A stretch of 58,190 bases of DNA, from the NCBI GenBank assembly GCA_012839205.1, contig DUNT01000128.1:1-58190 (forward strand). Reading direction: 5' to 3'. Within the stretch, counting starts at the first letter, position 1, and the number at the start of each line of letters is the position of its first letter. Below, piece by piece: positions 35,961-44,377 of this stretch. The translations under genes were made by a program, and so were the position numbers. A model generated the notes under the pieces. It saw nothing but the letters and a program-made list of their open reading frames with translations. It was not told where the DNA came from and did not search any database. The DNA is from Clostridiaceae bacterium. Lineage in GTDB: Bacteria > Bacillota > Clostridia > DSM-8532.

Positions 35961-36005
35961 GAAAGCGGAAAGCCAGTCACGATTTGTGGCTGGCTTCCTG
36001 CTTTC
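35961..36005. terminator. Long imperfect hairpin between convergent genes
   Basis: GAAAGC...AGCCAG pairs with CTGGCT...GCTTTC around a GATTT loop. It lies between the end of the NifX-like gene and the stop of the SLH protein gene and could act for both strands. A smaller AACCCT/AGGGTT hairpin is at about 35886-35905. Confidence 0.55.
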
Positions 36006-36031
36006 AACGGCTTGCTTTAAATTGTTATGGA

Positions 36032-38506
36032 TTACTTCCCCAACAGGTTATACAACACCTGTGCCATTTCCGCACGGGTGGTCGTGCCGGTTGGGTGGAG
36101 CTTGTCGTTTGAACCGCCGACTGTTCCGGTCTTGACAAGCAGCGTCATGGCTTCCTGTGCCCACGAGCTAATCTGTCCGGCGTCGGTAAAGTCGGAGAGC
36201 GTCTTGCCGGAATCACCCTGCGGAAGCTGACCGATGACCTTCAGCGCATTGTACAGCAGTACAAACATCTCCTGACGGGTGATTTCCTTGCCCGGCGCAT
36301 ACATGTTGTTTCCTACGCCTGCGGTTATGCCCAGCCTCTTTGCCGCCGCGAGGTAGCCGGTGTAATAGGTATTGCCAGCGTCGGAGAAATTGTCTGTAGG
36401 ATTTACGTCCGGAGCTATGCCATAGGCGCGCATCATCAGGACGATAAACTCACCTCGAGTGAGCTTCGCGTCAGGACTGTAATTGCCGTTGCCTGTTCCG
36501 CTTGTAATCTCTCTTGCCGCGATGAAGCTCACGGCTTCGTTATACCATGCACCGCTTGCGACATCCTTGTCAAGGGTGACCGGGAGCATCATTTCAGTGC
36601 CGTTTTCTATTTTTACATCCGCTTTGTATGTCGGCGTTGACGGAGTTGTGGGAGTGCTGCTTCCGCCACCGCCGCTATACATCCATTTGGCGTACAAATC
36701 CACATCGGCAGTGATAACGGTGGCGCTTGTATACTGTGCTCCCGTTCCGTTTTGCCCGGTGTACCGGCCGCCGAAGGTGTATCCGCTTCTCGTCGGATTG
36801 TCCGGCCAGTTAGTTCCGAGAGCGGAACCGCTGGTCACAGTCTTGTCAGCGTAAAGCGAACCGTTATTGTGAAAGTATACGGTATAAACGTTGTCTGTCA
36901 CGGCTACACTGACGGTTTTGTCCCCGCCCGTGTAGCTGCCGCCGCTGAAACTGATGGTCACGGTTGTATTGCCCGCCGACACACCGGTCACGGTGATGAC
37001 TTGGCCGGAGGTGGTGACGTTAGCGGGATTAACCGTGACAATACTTGTGTCGTTGCTTACAACAGTTGCGCTGTCGGCCTCATTGCCGATTTGTCCAAGA
37101 GATATTGTGAATGTTCCTGTGCCGCTTGCGATAATATTAATATTTGCGGGCGTAACGTACGGTCCGGCGGGTAAGGAAGCCGCCGCGTTAACAGTTACAT
37201 TAATACTCACATTCAGCGATACGCTGTTCGTATTAATCACACCGCTTGGCAGGACCACAGTTCCGCATACCGTGAAGGTCTGTTCAGCTGTGTCGGCCGG
37301 GTCATAGGAGCTTGATGCTACATCCCAGGTCACATCTGCCTGTACACTGCCGATGCTCGTGACCAGCGTTATCTTGGTAGGCAGGCCGAGCTCCGATGCT
37401 GTTTTTGCTGTGCCGTTGACCACGCCCGTGATCGCTGTGGGTGTTGTGACGCATACTAGAATCTCATCAACCCCTTGTGCCTCGGGGCCCAGCTTAACGA
37501 CAAAAATGTCCTGTTTTGAAGTAGTGGAAAACCTCTTGGAACCTGCCAGAATAAAGCCTCCGTCTCTGGTCTGCTGCATGGACCGTGCGAAAGTAGAGTA
37601 AAGCTCTTCATAGGTTATTGTTTTGTCCCATAAAAATGAGCCGTCGCTGTCTGTTTTAACCAGATAAATGCTGGTATTCTCCCCTACTCTGGTATTTCCG
37701 GCTGCAATAAAGCCTCCGTCCGCAGTCTGTACGACGGAATACCCAAATGCAGTTTCCGCATCCTCAGCTTTAAAGCATTCTTGCCATATAAGGTTTCCGG
37801 CACCATCGGTTTTCAATAAAAGCATGTTTTCGTAGCCTGCGTAATCGGTGGTTTCGCCTGTCAGGAGGTAGCCGCCGTCGGAGCTCTGCAGGACGCAGTG
37901 CCCGTAATCCTGACGTTCGTTGCTCAGTCCCTCATAGGTTTCTCCCCATTGAAGCGAGCCATCGGCGCTGAATTTATAAAGAGCAACGAATGGAATGTAG
38001 TATGAATATCCTTGGCTGTTGGTTATTTCCTGACCTTGGCTGCCGGTTACTATGTATCCGCCGTCGGAGGTCTGCTGTACAGAACTTCCTTCGGTATATT
38101 CGGCATACTCGGCGCCGCCGGCGACGGTTTCCCACAACATATTCCCTTCAGCATCGGTTTTCAACAGATAAATATTAGAATAGCCTTTTACTATATTCGG
38201 GGCAGCAAGCATTCCAGTCACGATAAAACCACCGTCGTCAGTCTGATGGATAGAATGCGCTTTACTTATACTGTCAGACCAGGAATTGCCGTATGTCTTG
38301 GTCCACTGCACGTCACCCGTCTGGTTGGTTTGGGTGATATATGCAACGGTCTTAGTCTGACCGTTTTCTGCCTTCTTCATGTAACCTGTAAATACATAGC
38401 CTATGTTATTTTCACAGATTGATTCGGCGGTCTTGCCGCTAAAATACTTAGCCCATTCTCTCTCCCCCGATTCATTCATCTTTACCAATACAGCGCTATT
38501 ATCCAA
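36032..38506 (-). CDS. SLH-domain surface protein, 5' end missing or frameshifted
   Basis: Cell-surface protein of at least 824 residues. It begins with WxxxY...QTSDGGYIVTG beta-repeats (about 1-340), then two Ig-like domains (about 345-445 and 446-545), a Listeria-Bacteroides repeat (YTVYFHNNG...DLYAKWM, about 546-615), a Gly/Ser/Thr/Pro linker and three SLH motifs (about 640-824) that would bind wall polymers. There is no signal peptide. The frame stays open upstream to 38638 with further repeat sequence (PEIQWYSTPV, QTSDDGYILIG) but no start codon except the TTG at 38506. The gene therefore lacks its proper 5' end. Its G+C content is clearly above that of the neighbours. Confidence 0.75.
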   Translation of the reverse strand: MDNSAVLVKMNESGEREWAKYFSGKTAESICENNIGYVFTGYMKKAENGQTKTVAYITQTNQTGDVQWTKTYGNSWSDSISKAHSIHQTDDGGFIVTGMLAAPNIVKGYSNIYLLKTDAEGNMLWETVAGGAEYAEYTEGSSVQQTSDGGYIVTGSQGQEITNSQGYSYYIPFVALYKFSADGSLQWGETYEGLSNERQDYGHCVLQSSDGGYLLTGETTDYAGYENMLLLKTDGAGNLIWQECFKAEDAETAFGYSVVQTADGGFIAAGNTRVGENTSIYLVKTDSDGSFLWDKTITYEELYSTFARSMQQTRDGGFILAGSKRFSTTSKQDIFVVKLGPEAQGVDEILVCVTTPTAITGVVNGTAKTASELGLPTKITLVTSIGSVQADVTWDVASSSYDPADTAEQTFTVCGTVVLPSGVINTNSVSLNVSINVTVNAAASLPAGPYVTPANINIIASGTGTFTISLGQIGNEADSATVVSNDTSIVTVNPANVTTSGQVITVTGVSAGNTTVTISFSGGSYTGGDKTVSVAVTDNVYTVYFHNNGSLYADKTVTSGSALGTNWPDNPTRSGYTFGGRYTGQNGTGAQYTSATVITADVDLYAKWMYSGGGGSSTPTTPSTPTYKADVKIENGTEMMLPVTLDKDVASGAWYNEAVSFIAAREITSGTGNGNYSPDAKLTRGEFIVLMMRAYGIAPDVNPTDNFSDAGNTYYTGYLAAAKRLGITAGVGNNMYAPGKEITRQEMFVLLYNALKVIGQLPQGDSGKTLSDFTDAGQISSWAQEAMTLLVKTGTVGGSNDKLHPTGTTTRAEMAQVLYNLLGK

Positions 38507-38610
38507 AGCGCCAATCAGGATGTAGCCGTCGTCGGAGGTCTGACGTATCTCATTGGCATAAGCAGTTTCGTAGGAAGTGACGGGGGTACTGTACCATTGA
38601 ATTTCCGGCG

Positions 38611-39495
38611 TTATTGCCCCATGCCGGACGCGCCGCCCTCATATTTTCCAGTGTCGGCGTTAAACTGCCCGCCCGATAACATGCCCAGCGTCCATGAGCC
38701 AACCACCGAAGCGTCCGTACCGGCTACCTGCGTTGTCGAAGCTTCTGAGGCGGGTTCCGCGGCGCTCAGATAGAAGTTGCAGGTAAATGTGGTACGTGTA
38801 TCCACTGTTTCATAAATTTCTATGGTTGCTTCATAGCGCTTGCTCTTCCACTCAAAGGCCTTATACATCTGGGAAGCGTTGCCGCTCCAGCCCTTTTCGG
38901 TCAGGCCGTTCATGTATGCCTCGGCGGCGGCCTCGTCGATGCCATCGTAGGTGTAGTTGAAATACCATACGTTTTCCATGGTCTCCAACAACTCCACCTT
39001 GCCGACCAGCGTGCCCAAGGAAGGCTCCGGAATGTCGGGAGGAATGTCACCGTCCGGCCAGTTTCCAGCCTCCTGGGTGTAAATATCGATCTGGAGGAGG
39101 GAGCCCTCTCTTTGCAGATCAAAGCGCACCGTGTGTAAACCAAGCTCGGCCTCGCTCTCGTCGGGGGCAACGATCCATCCGGCACTTTGCAGCCTTGCCA
39201 GATAATCGTCGAGGTCGGACTGGCTGGTGTCCTTCACTTTAATGGTGAGCACGCCATCGCCGTCCACCGCCGCCGCTGTAACCGTCCCCGCCGTGTATTC
39301 CGGCAGCTCGGCAGGCGTTTTATTCTCCGGCCAGTCGGCCGCTGGAAGATCGGGAATAGAGAGGGTGTTTTGCGTCTCGGCAGATGATGGCGGTACGCTT
39401 TCTTTTGGGTCCGACTTTTCGGCGCCCTGCCCACAGCCCGCGATTATAAACAGCAGGAGCACCGCGAGGATAAGCTTCAAAAAAGGATATTTCAT
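38611..39495 (-). CDS. Lipoprotein, probably truncated at its C-terminus
   Basis: Lipoprotein of 294 residues with the signal KYPFLKLILAVLLLFIIAGC (lipidated C21) and a Ser/Glu-rich linker. The body is beta-rich with repeated DVDG/LTIKVKDTS, then LDDYLARLQSAGW and AYMNGLTEKGW segments. The end, GSWTLGMLSGGQFNADTGKY then EGGASGMGQ, looks like the first strand of a lipocalin-like domain cut short. One extra G in the GGGG run before the stop would bring this frame into the SLH protein frame. GAAGGGGG precedes the ATG. The function is unknown. Confidence 0.75.
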   Translation of the reverse strand: MKYPFLKLILAVLLLFIIAGCGQGAEKSDPKESVPPSSAETQNTLSIPDLPAADWPENKTPAELPEYTAGTVTAAAVDGDGVLTIKVKDTSQSDLDDYLARLQSAGWIVAPDESEAELGLHTVRFDLQREGSLLQIDIYTQEAGNWPDGDIPPDIPEPSLGTLVGKVELLETMENVWYFNYTYDGIDEAAAEAYMNGLTEKGWSGNASQMYKAFEWKSKRYEATIEIYETVDTRTTFTCNFYLSAAEPASEASTTQVAGTDASVVGSWTLGMLSGGQFNADTGKYEGGASGMGQ

Positions 39496-39747
39496 TGAAA
39501 TCTGGCCCCCTTCTCGATTATTTCAGTATGGTAAACATTCCGATGAGCGAAACCAAAGTTGTCATCTAAAATATTTCGGTATAGAGTCTGGAGCAAGCGT
39601 CTTCCTCATCCTCCCGCCCATCGCCCAAACAAACGACAGATCGTGTTTTCATGTACGGGTGCGGATGAAAATAATTGCAAAGACAAGAAACAAAATTAAT
39701 TTTGCTGACCTCCCTAAAATGCTATAGTTCCAATTTTCGCTCTGCTT

Positions 39748-40236
39748 CTATTTCATAAGCAGGATCACTCCGAAAGGGATATTCCCCTCTTTGTCCCGCA
39801 CAGGAAAGAGCAACGCGCTGTGATAAGTGTCGGAAACAATATGGCTGTCGTCTTTACAAAAAATCTCCAACGCATAAGTGAGCTGCCTGTGCATGGATAT
39901 TTCTCCTAAAAACACATCTTCCACGGCCTTAAATATGGAATAGTTATCATTCGTGATCCGGTTCAGAAGATTGATTTTTTCAGCGGCTATGTCGTCGGAA
40001 TGGATTCCTGATTTTTTTTGAAGTACCTGATTTGCCATGCAAAGGACGTCGTTTCTTTTAAAAAAAGCAACCGGATAAGGCAGTTTGTCAACGATCGGGG
40101 AAAACGGCCCTTCATTCCGAATAAGAAACTGAAATTCTCTGATCAAGTCGTCATGTGCTTCCATCTTTTGCTCAATTTCTTTCAGCATCCGAGGAAATTC
40201 CTTTTGAAGCCGTTTGTTTATCATTTCCTCATTCAC
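39748..40236 (-). CDS. PAS-like sensory protein
   Basis: Soluble protein of 162 residues. A helical N-terminus (residues 1-50, with INKRLQKEFPRMLKEIEQKM) is followed by a PAS-like domain (FSPIVDKLPYPVAFFKRNDV, then NQVLQKKSGIHSDDI and LLFPVRDKEGNIPFGVILL). No output domain is attached. The GTG at 40236 is chosen for its GGGGGG seven bases upstream on this strand. It lies downstream of the AraC gene on the same strand but behind a strong terminator, so it is probably transcribed separately. The signal sensed is unknown. Confidence 0.6.
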   Translation of the reverse strand: MNEEMINKRLQKEFPRMLKEIEQKMEAHDDLIREFQFLIRNEGPFSPIVDKLPYPVAFFKRNDVLCMANQVLQKKSGIHSDDIAAEKINLLNRITNDNYSIFKAVEDVFLGEISMHRQLTYALEIFCKDDSHIVSDTYHSALLFPVRDKEGNIPFGVILLMK

Positions 40237-40319
40237 GATCCATCCCCCCTTTTTTATTGATGACGCCGCCACTGTCAAAACCAAAATAAATTTAGTACAT
40301 ATCTTGCTTATGAAATAAA

Positions 40320-40356
40320 ATAATCTCCTTGTAAGAATAATTTACAAGGAGATTAT
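40320..40356 (-). terminator. Intrinsic terminator of the AraC gene
   Basis: A perfect 15-bp stem with a seven-base loop lies 68 bases beyond the AraC stop. On the minus strand the second arm is followed by TTTATTTC. Confidence 0.8.
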
Positions 40357-40423
40357 ATTATTAACGACCGTCACTTTGATATCATATGGTTGCCAAACAA
40401 ATATCAAGTTATTGCTATATTTT

Positions 40424-41299
40424 TCAACTAAGATTTTTTATAAATTCGGAGGGTGTCATTCCGATCTTTCTTTTGAAAATTGACGAAAAATGACTGTGGC
40501 TTGAAAACCCCAGAAAAAAGCATACTTCGGTAATAGAATGTTTTCCTGCTTTAAAATACTCAATAGCCTTGAGGATTTTAATATCTATGTAATATTCGTA
40601 AGGCGTTTTACCGGTATGATCTTTGAACAGCCGCGCAAAATAAAATGGGCTTAAATTCGCGATTGCGCTTATGTGATCCAGTGAAAACTCCGAATTTACA
40701 TTCTCCCAAAGATAGTCGATTGCAAGGTTAATCTCCTTTCTTACTGAGTATCTGGGAAGTTCGTATAAACCCGGCATATTGCTTTCCAGCTCTCTCATCA
40801 GATTAACTGCTATCTCAATAGAAAGGCAATCCAGAATGAATTGATATCCGAATTGTTTATTTCTACATTCCGCTTCGAATTTAGAAATCAGGGCTAACAT
40901 ATGATGGTTTAAAGAATTGATATTGTTTTTGAATAGCAAGTCGGTTTTGTTGAATTGCACTTTCGATAATTCCTGAAGCCTCTGCGGCTCAATGAACATA
41001 CAGATAAATTTGATGCTATTTGAATTACTATTTTTCATATTAATTGACGAGAGCTTCAGTTTCTGTTCCGGATTTGTCGGTATTATCGTGTTTTTCGGTA
41101 GGTTCATTTCTTTATTATCAATAAAAAAGGAACGGACATCGACCCTTGGTAATGCAAAATGATAATAGTTGAATTGGTTGTCGCCCTCGACAAAAAATCT
41201 GCTCTTTAATAAAACCAGATTTGAGCCGCTAATTGATTCCGGCACTTGATGGTTAACGTTGTTTAAGTTTTCGATAACTTTATTACCCATTAAATTCAA
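40424..41299 (-). CDS. AraC family transcriptional regulator
   Basis: Regulator of 291 residues. The N-terminal half (about 1-180) is a ligand-binding cupin-like domain of low conservation. The C-terminal 100 residues are a canonical AraC double helix-turn-helix (LDHISAIANLSPFYFARLFK, then DHTGKTPYEYY and VCFFLGFSSHSHFSSIFKRK). GGAGG lies nine bases before a TTG at 41299; an ATG at 41290 is the alternative but is 18 bases from that site. The gene sits in the accessory island. No partner gene is evident, and its targets are unknown. Confidence 0.88.
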   Translation of the reverse strand: MNLMGNKVIENLNNVNHQVPESISGSNLVLLKSRFFVEGDNQFNYYHFALPRVDVRSFFIDNKEMNLPKNTIIPTNPEQKLKLSSINMKNSNSNSIKFICMFIEPQRLQELSKVQFNKTDLLFKNNINSLNHHMLALISKFEAECRNKQFGYQFILDCLSIEIAVNLMRELESNMPGLYELPRYSVRKEINLAIDYLWENVNSEFSLDHISAIANLSPFYFARLFKDHTGKTPYEYYIDIKILKAIEYFKAGKHSITEVCFFLGFSSHSHFSSIFKRKIGMTPSEFIKNLS

Positions 41300-41474
41300 A
41301 ATAAACCACCTCCCCAGGCGATCATTATTTAAATGGTTCGTCTGTACTGTGTAGGCGTGTTCGCAAACGCGGCGGTACTGTCAGGCTTAAATATCACGAT
41401 GGGAACCAGGAACACATTGGCCACCTGGAAAAGGGTTTCCTCATTTCCTGAAAAGGGTCGGAATGCCGAGATGT

Positions 41475-41696
41475 TTAACGATGCTCACGGCGTTCTTTAA
41501 GTGCATATGCCGATATACTGTCACACGTCTCCATTTTTCGTCTGCCATCTTCAGGCTTTACGGCATCCTTTGGCAAGACCCACATATTGCCGATCTTCTG
41601 TGCGCCTTTGATCCGGCCGGCTACGCAGTGATAATTGACCATCCGGCTTGTAACCCCCCATTTTTCTGCGGCTTCTTTAACACTAATGTAATCCAT
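41475..41696 (-). CDS. Small helix-turn-helix protein, excisionase-like
   Basis: DNA-binding protein of 73 residues. The sequence DYISVKEAAEKWGVTSRMVN followed by GRIKGAQKIGNMWVLPKDA is the MerR/excisionase-type winged helix common in clostridial mobile elements. The ATG at 41696 has GAGGTG four bases upstream on this strand. Neighbouring stretches contain decayed fragments and no intact integrase, so it is probably a leftover of a lost element. Between 41300 and 41474 I see no intact gene, only a minus-strand fragment ending TPTQYRRTI at 41329 that resembles an AraC C-terminus. Confidence 0.75.
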   Translation of the reverse strand: MDYISVKEAAEKWGVTSRMVNYHCVAGRIKGAQKIGNMWVLPKDAVKPEDGRRKMETCDSISAYALKERREHR

Positions 41697-41837
41697 CTCA
41701 CACCTCAGATAAATTTTTCTAATATCCATTATATTTCATGTTAGATAAAATTTTCAAGTATGAGAAATTTATTCGCCAAAACGGCAGCTATTTGCGCCGG
41801 CTTGTGATATGTGTGTTAGCGAAAGGAGTTGGTCTAC

Positions 41838-41960
41838 ATGAAAACGCTGGAATAGGCATTATCGCCTGTATCGCGCTGTGTGCCGCCGTGTGGCAACGAA
41901 GCGCTGAGGTCGGGGGGGTTACTCGCCGAACCGGAAAAAGCCGCCATAATCGCCGCTAAC
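41838..41960 (+). pseudogene. Frameshifted remnant of a small mobile-element gene
   Basis: A good ribosome site (AAAGGAG) precedes an ATG, but the frame stops after MKTLE. The next frame continues at once as IGIIACIALCAAVWQRSAEV, and a third frame after a run of seven G reads LLAEPEKAAIIAAN. Two single-base indels, one at GGAATAGG (41849-41856) and one in the G run (41911-41917), would restore a single hydrophobic-start protein. From memory similar short proteins occur in conjugative elements. From 41961 to 42114 I see only A+T-rich sequence with small hairpins. Confidence 0.45.
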
Positions 41961-42114
41961 AAAATATATAGAGGATTTTTTATAATTACATTAGACAATT
42001 TTGCCTCTATGCTTTATAAAGCAGAATCTCAGCAGTCTTCGCTGCTAAAATCTTAAATTTCAGTCGAATATATTTTACATGTAATGGAAATAATAGCCTG
42101 ATATTATACTGAAT

Positions 42115-42143
42115 TTGATAATTATTTTTATTTTTGATACAAT
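42115..42143 (+). promoter_or_regulatory. Promoter of the bL25 gene
   Basis: The boxes are TTGATA (42115-42120) and TACAAT (42138-42143) with a 17-bp spacer. The following leader of about 140 bases is very A+T-rich and shows no clear structure. Confidence 0.55.
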
Positions 42144-42286
42144 TAAAATAATTAATTATATTAATAATCAATTTTTTCTTATTAAGAATAATAATATAAT
42201 TTTCTGTAACGCCTGCAAATAAAGCATCTTACCTTCGGTTTGATTATTTAATTATAAAAATTAATAATTTGAGAGGAGAAATAATT

Positions 42287-42919
42287 ATGAGTGAAAGAGT
42301 AACAATGTTAATAGAAAAAAGGGAAAAAACCAACAGCAGGACAAGCAAGCAGCTTAGAAAAATTGGTTACGTACCTGGTTCTATCAGCAGAAAAGGAAAG
42401 GAATCCATTTCGGTAAAAGTAAAACAGGAGGAATTGTTAAGGAATCTGTCCAAATACGGGAGAAACTATATATTTAATCTTCAGATGGACGGAGATGAAA
42501 ATATAGCTGCATTGGTTAAAGAAATGAATTATTCTCCGATAAAAAGAGATTTATTAAGTGTTAATTTTCAAGAAATATCATTTACAGAAGAAATTAAGGT
42601 AAACGTGGACATCAGATTGATTGGAAAAGAGTCAGTTGAATTTAGAAAACTTTTGGTTATCCAGCATATAAATGAAATTCCGGTCAAGGGCTTACCACAG
42701 AATATACCCGATTTTATTGAAGTAGATATTACTGATCTTAATGCTGATGATAAAATAACCATCGGTGATGTTAAGTTCCCTGAGGGCATTGACCCGGAAA
42801 TCGAAGCTGATAAAATAATATTAACAATTAACAAACCTAAAATGAGAGGTCTTGATACAGCCGCAGAATCAGATGGAGAGGAAGATGCACAGGCAGAGGC
42901 AGAGACAGAAGCAGAATAG
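42287..42919 (+). CDS. rplY: Ribosomal protein bL25, CTC type
   Basis: 5S rRNA-binding ribosomal protein of 210 residues of the long, general-stress (Ctc) form. The L25 domain lies in the first 95 residues (KREKTNSRTSKQLRKIGYVP, GSISRKGKESISVKV), and the TL5 beta-domain follows to about 190 (EIKVNVDIRLIGKE, VDITDLNADDKITIGDVKFP). The C-terminus is a very acidic tail rich in Glu and Ala. The ATG at 42287 has GAGAGGAG eight bases upstream. It is a single gene with its own promoter and terminator. Confidence 0.93.
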   Translation: MSERVTMLIEKREKTNSRTSKQLRKIGYVPGSISRKGKESISVKVKQEELLRNLSKYGRNYIFNLQMDGDENIAALVKEMNYSPIKRDLLSVNFQEISFTEEIKVNVDIRLIGKESVEFRKLLVIQHINEIPVKGLPQNIPDFIEVDITDLNADDKITIGDVKFPEGIDPEIEADKIILTINKPKMRGLDTAAESDGEEDAQAEAETEAE

Positions 42920-42946
42920 TTTTAATAATAACCTGGAACCATAAGA

Positions 42947-42980
42947 GGGTATTATGCATTATTTGCATAATACCCTTTTT
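42947..42980 (+). terminator. Intrinsic terminator of the bL25 gene
   Basis: A perfect 12-bp stem (GGGTATTATGCA with its complement) and a five-base loop are followed by TTTTT. Confidence 0.92.
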
Positions 42981-43116
42981 GTCATTCCAATCCTTCAACA
43001 ATATATAGACAAATCTTCTGTGAAAGGTTCCATCAATTTGTTTCTATATTCCGGATAAAAGTATGATATATTAGGAATGAAAATAATCTATGAACGTTAA
43101 GGTAAAGGATGCATGT

Positions 43117-44349
43117 ATGAGGAATAAGCAGATTATAGTTGTAGGCGGAGGAGCGGCGGGTATGCTGGCTGCTGTTTCTGCCAGAAGGCTTGGGGCAGAT
43201 GTTACAATTCTGGAAAAGAACCCGCGGGTAGGTAAAAAAATTTTGGCTACCGGAAACGGAAGATGTAATTATACCAATGTAAATACTAATGTCAGCTGCT
43301 ATAATGGAAATAATCCAAAATTCACCCACAGCGCATTATCGAGTTTTACAATAGAGGATACAATCAGTTTTTTTAATGAATTAGGAATTGAGCATAAGGT
43401 GGAGGACCTGGGCAAGGTCTTTCCCATGTCAGATCAGGCTTCAAGTATTCTGGACGTTCTTTTATACGAACTTAATAATATCGGAGTAAATATAATTTGT
43501 GATGCAAATGTAAAGAAGATTTTCAAGAGAGGCAATGAGTTTATTATCAGAGTGGAGGGCGGCGGAGAATATCTGACCGACAAGGTGATACTGACTGCCG
43601 GAGGAAAAGCCATGCCCTCCAGTGGATCTGACGGAGGAGGCTTTGAACTGGCAAAAAAGCTGGGGCACACTATAACCGATATCTATCCGGCATTGGTACA
43701 GATTATGCTGGAAGGTCAATATTTTAAACGTATTGACGGGGTTAAATTTGTTGGAACGGCTGAAATAATCCATAAAAATAAATCTGTTGTAAAAGACAGA
43801 GGAGATATTCTTTTTACAAACTACGGGGTATCGGGCCCTCCAATACTGCAAATAAGCAGAAAAGCAGGAGAGCTTTTGAATCAGGGGAAAGAGGCATATG
43901 TAAAACTTGATATACTGGACAATATGACTGTTGATGAAGTTAGGACTCTTATAAATAAACGGTTTGGGTATAATCCCGGGAAATCTGTAGAATTCAGTTT
44001 TGTAGGATTAATAAATAAAAGGCTGATACCGGTAGTATTAGCAGAGGCCGGGATAGAAAATATAAAGCGTCCGGTTTCATCTGTATCAGCCAAAGAATTA
44101 GAGAATATAGCAAGAGTGCTAAAGGATTGGAGATTTAAAATCAGAGGAACCAAAAGCTGGACCAGTGCCCAGGTTACAGCCGGAGGAGTGGCGACAGATG
44201 AAATAGACCCCAAAACCATGGAGTCAAAGATAGTGAAGGGCCTTTATTTTGCTGGTGAGATTATGGATATTGACGGGCAGTGTGGAGGATTTAATCTGCA
44301 ATGGGCCTGGTCATCAGGGTTTATTGCCGGAAAAAGCGCCGCAATATGA
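43117..44349 (+). CDS. HI0933/BaiN-type NAD(P)/FAD-dependent oxidoreductase
   Basis: Flavoprotein of 410 residues of the HI0933-like family. The dinucleotide fold is QIIVVGGGAAGMLAAVSAR, followed by EKNPRVGKKILATGNGRCNY and TAGGKAMPSSGSDGGGFELA. The C-terminal FAD motif is GLYFAGEIMDIDGQCGGFNL. Members are widespread; one was reported to reduce bile-acid intermediates, but most have no known substrate. The ATG at 43117 is chosen for AAAGGA seven bases upstream; an ATG at 43090 would add nine residues. A second flavoprotein gene follows 28 bases downstream. Confidence 0.9.
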   Translation: MRNKQIIVVGGGAAGMLAAVSARRLGADVTILEKNPRVGKKILATGNGRCNYTNVNTNVSCYNGNNPKFTHSALSSFTIEDTISFFNELGIEHKVEDLGKVFPMSDQASSILDVLLYELNNIGVNIICDANVKKIFKRGNEFIIRVEGGGEYLTDKVILTAGGKAMPSSGSDGGGFELAKKLGHTITDIYPALVQIMLEGQYFKRIDGVKFVGTAEIIHKNKSVVKDRGDILFTNYGVSGPPILQISRKAGELLNQGKEAYVKLDILDNMTVDEVRTLINKRFGYNPGKSVEFSFVGLINKRLIPVVLAEAGIENIKRPVSSVSAKELENIARVLKDWRFKIRGTKSWTSAQVTAGGVATDEIDPKTMESKIVKGLYFAGEIMDIDGQCGGFNLQWAWSSGFIAGKSAAI

Positions 44350-44377
44350 AGTTATAGTGAAAGGGATATAAGCCTAT

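Noticed and set aside
41329-41424. A second AraC-family gene fragment on the minus strand
   Set aside because: Only the last residues (TPTQYRRTI) resemble the family end; the preceding codons do not match the expected helix-turn-helix, so it is too weak to list.
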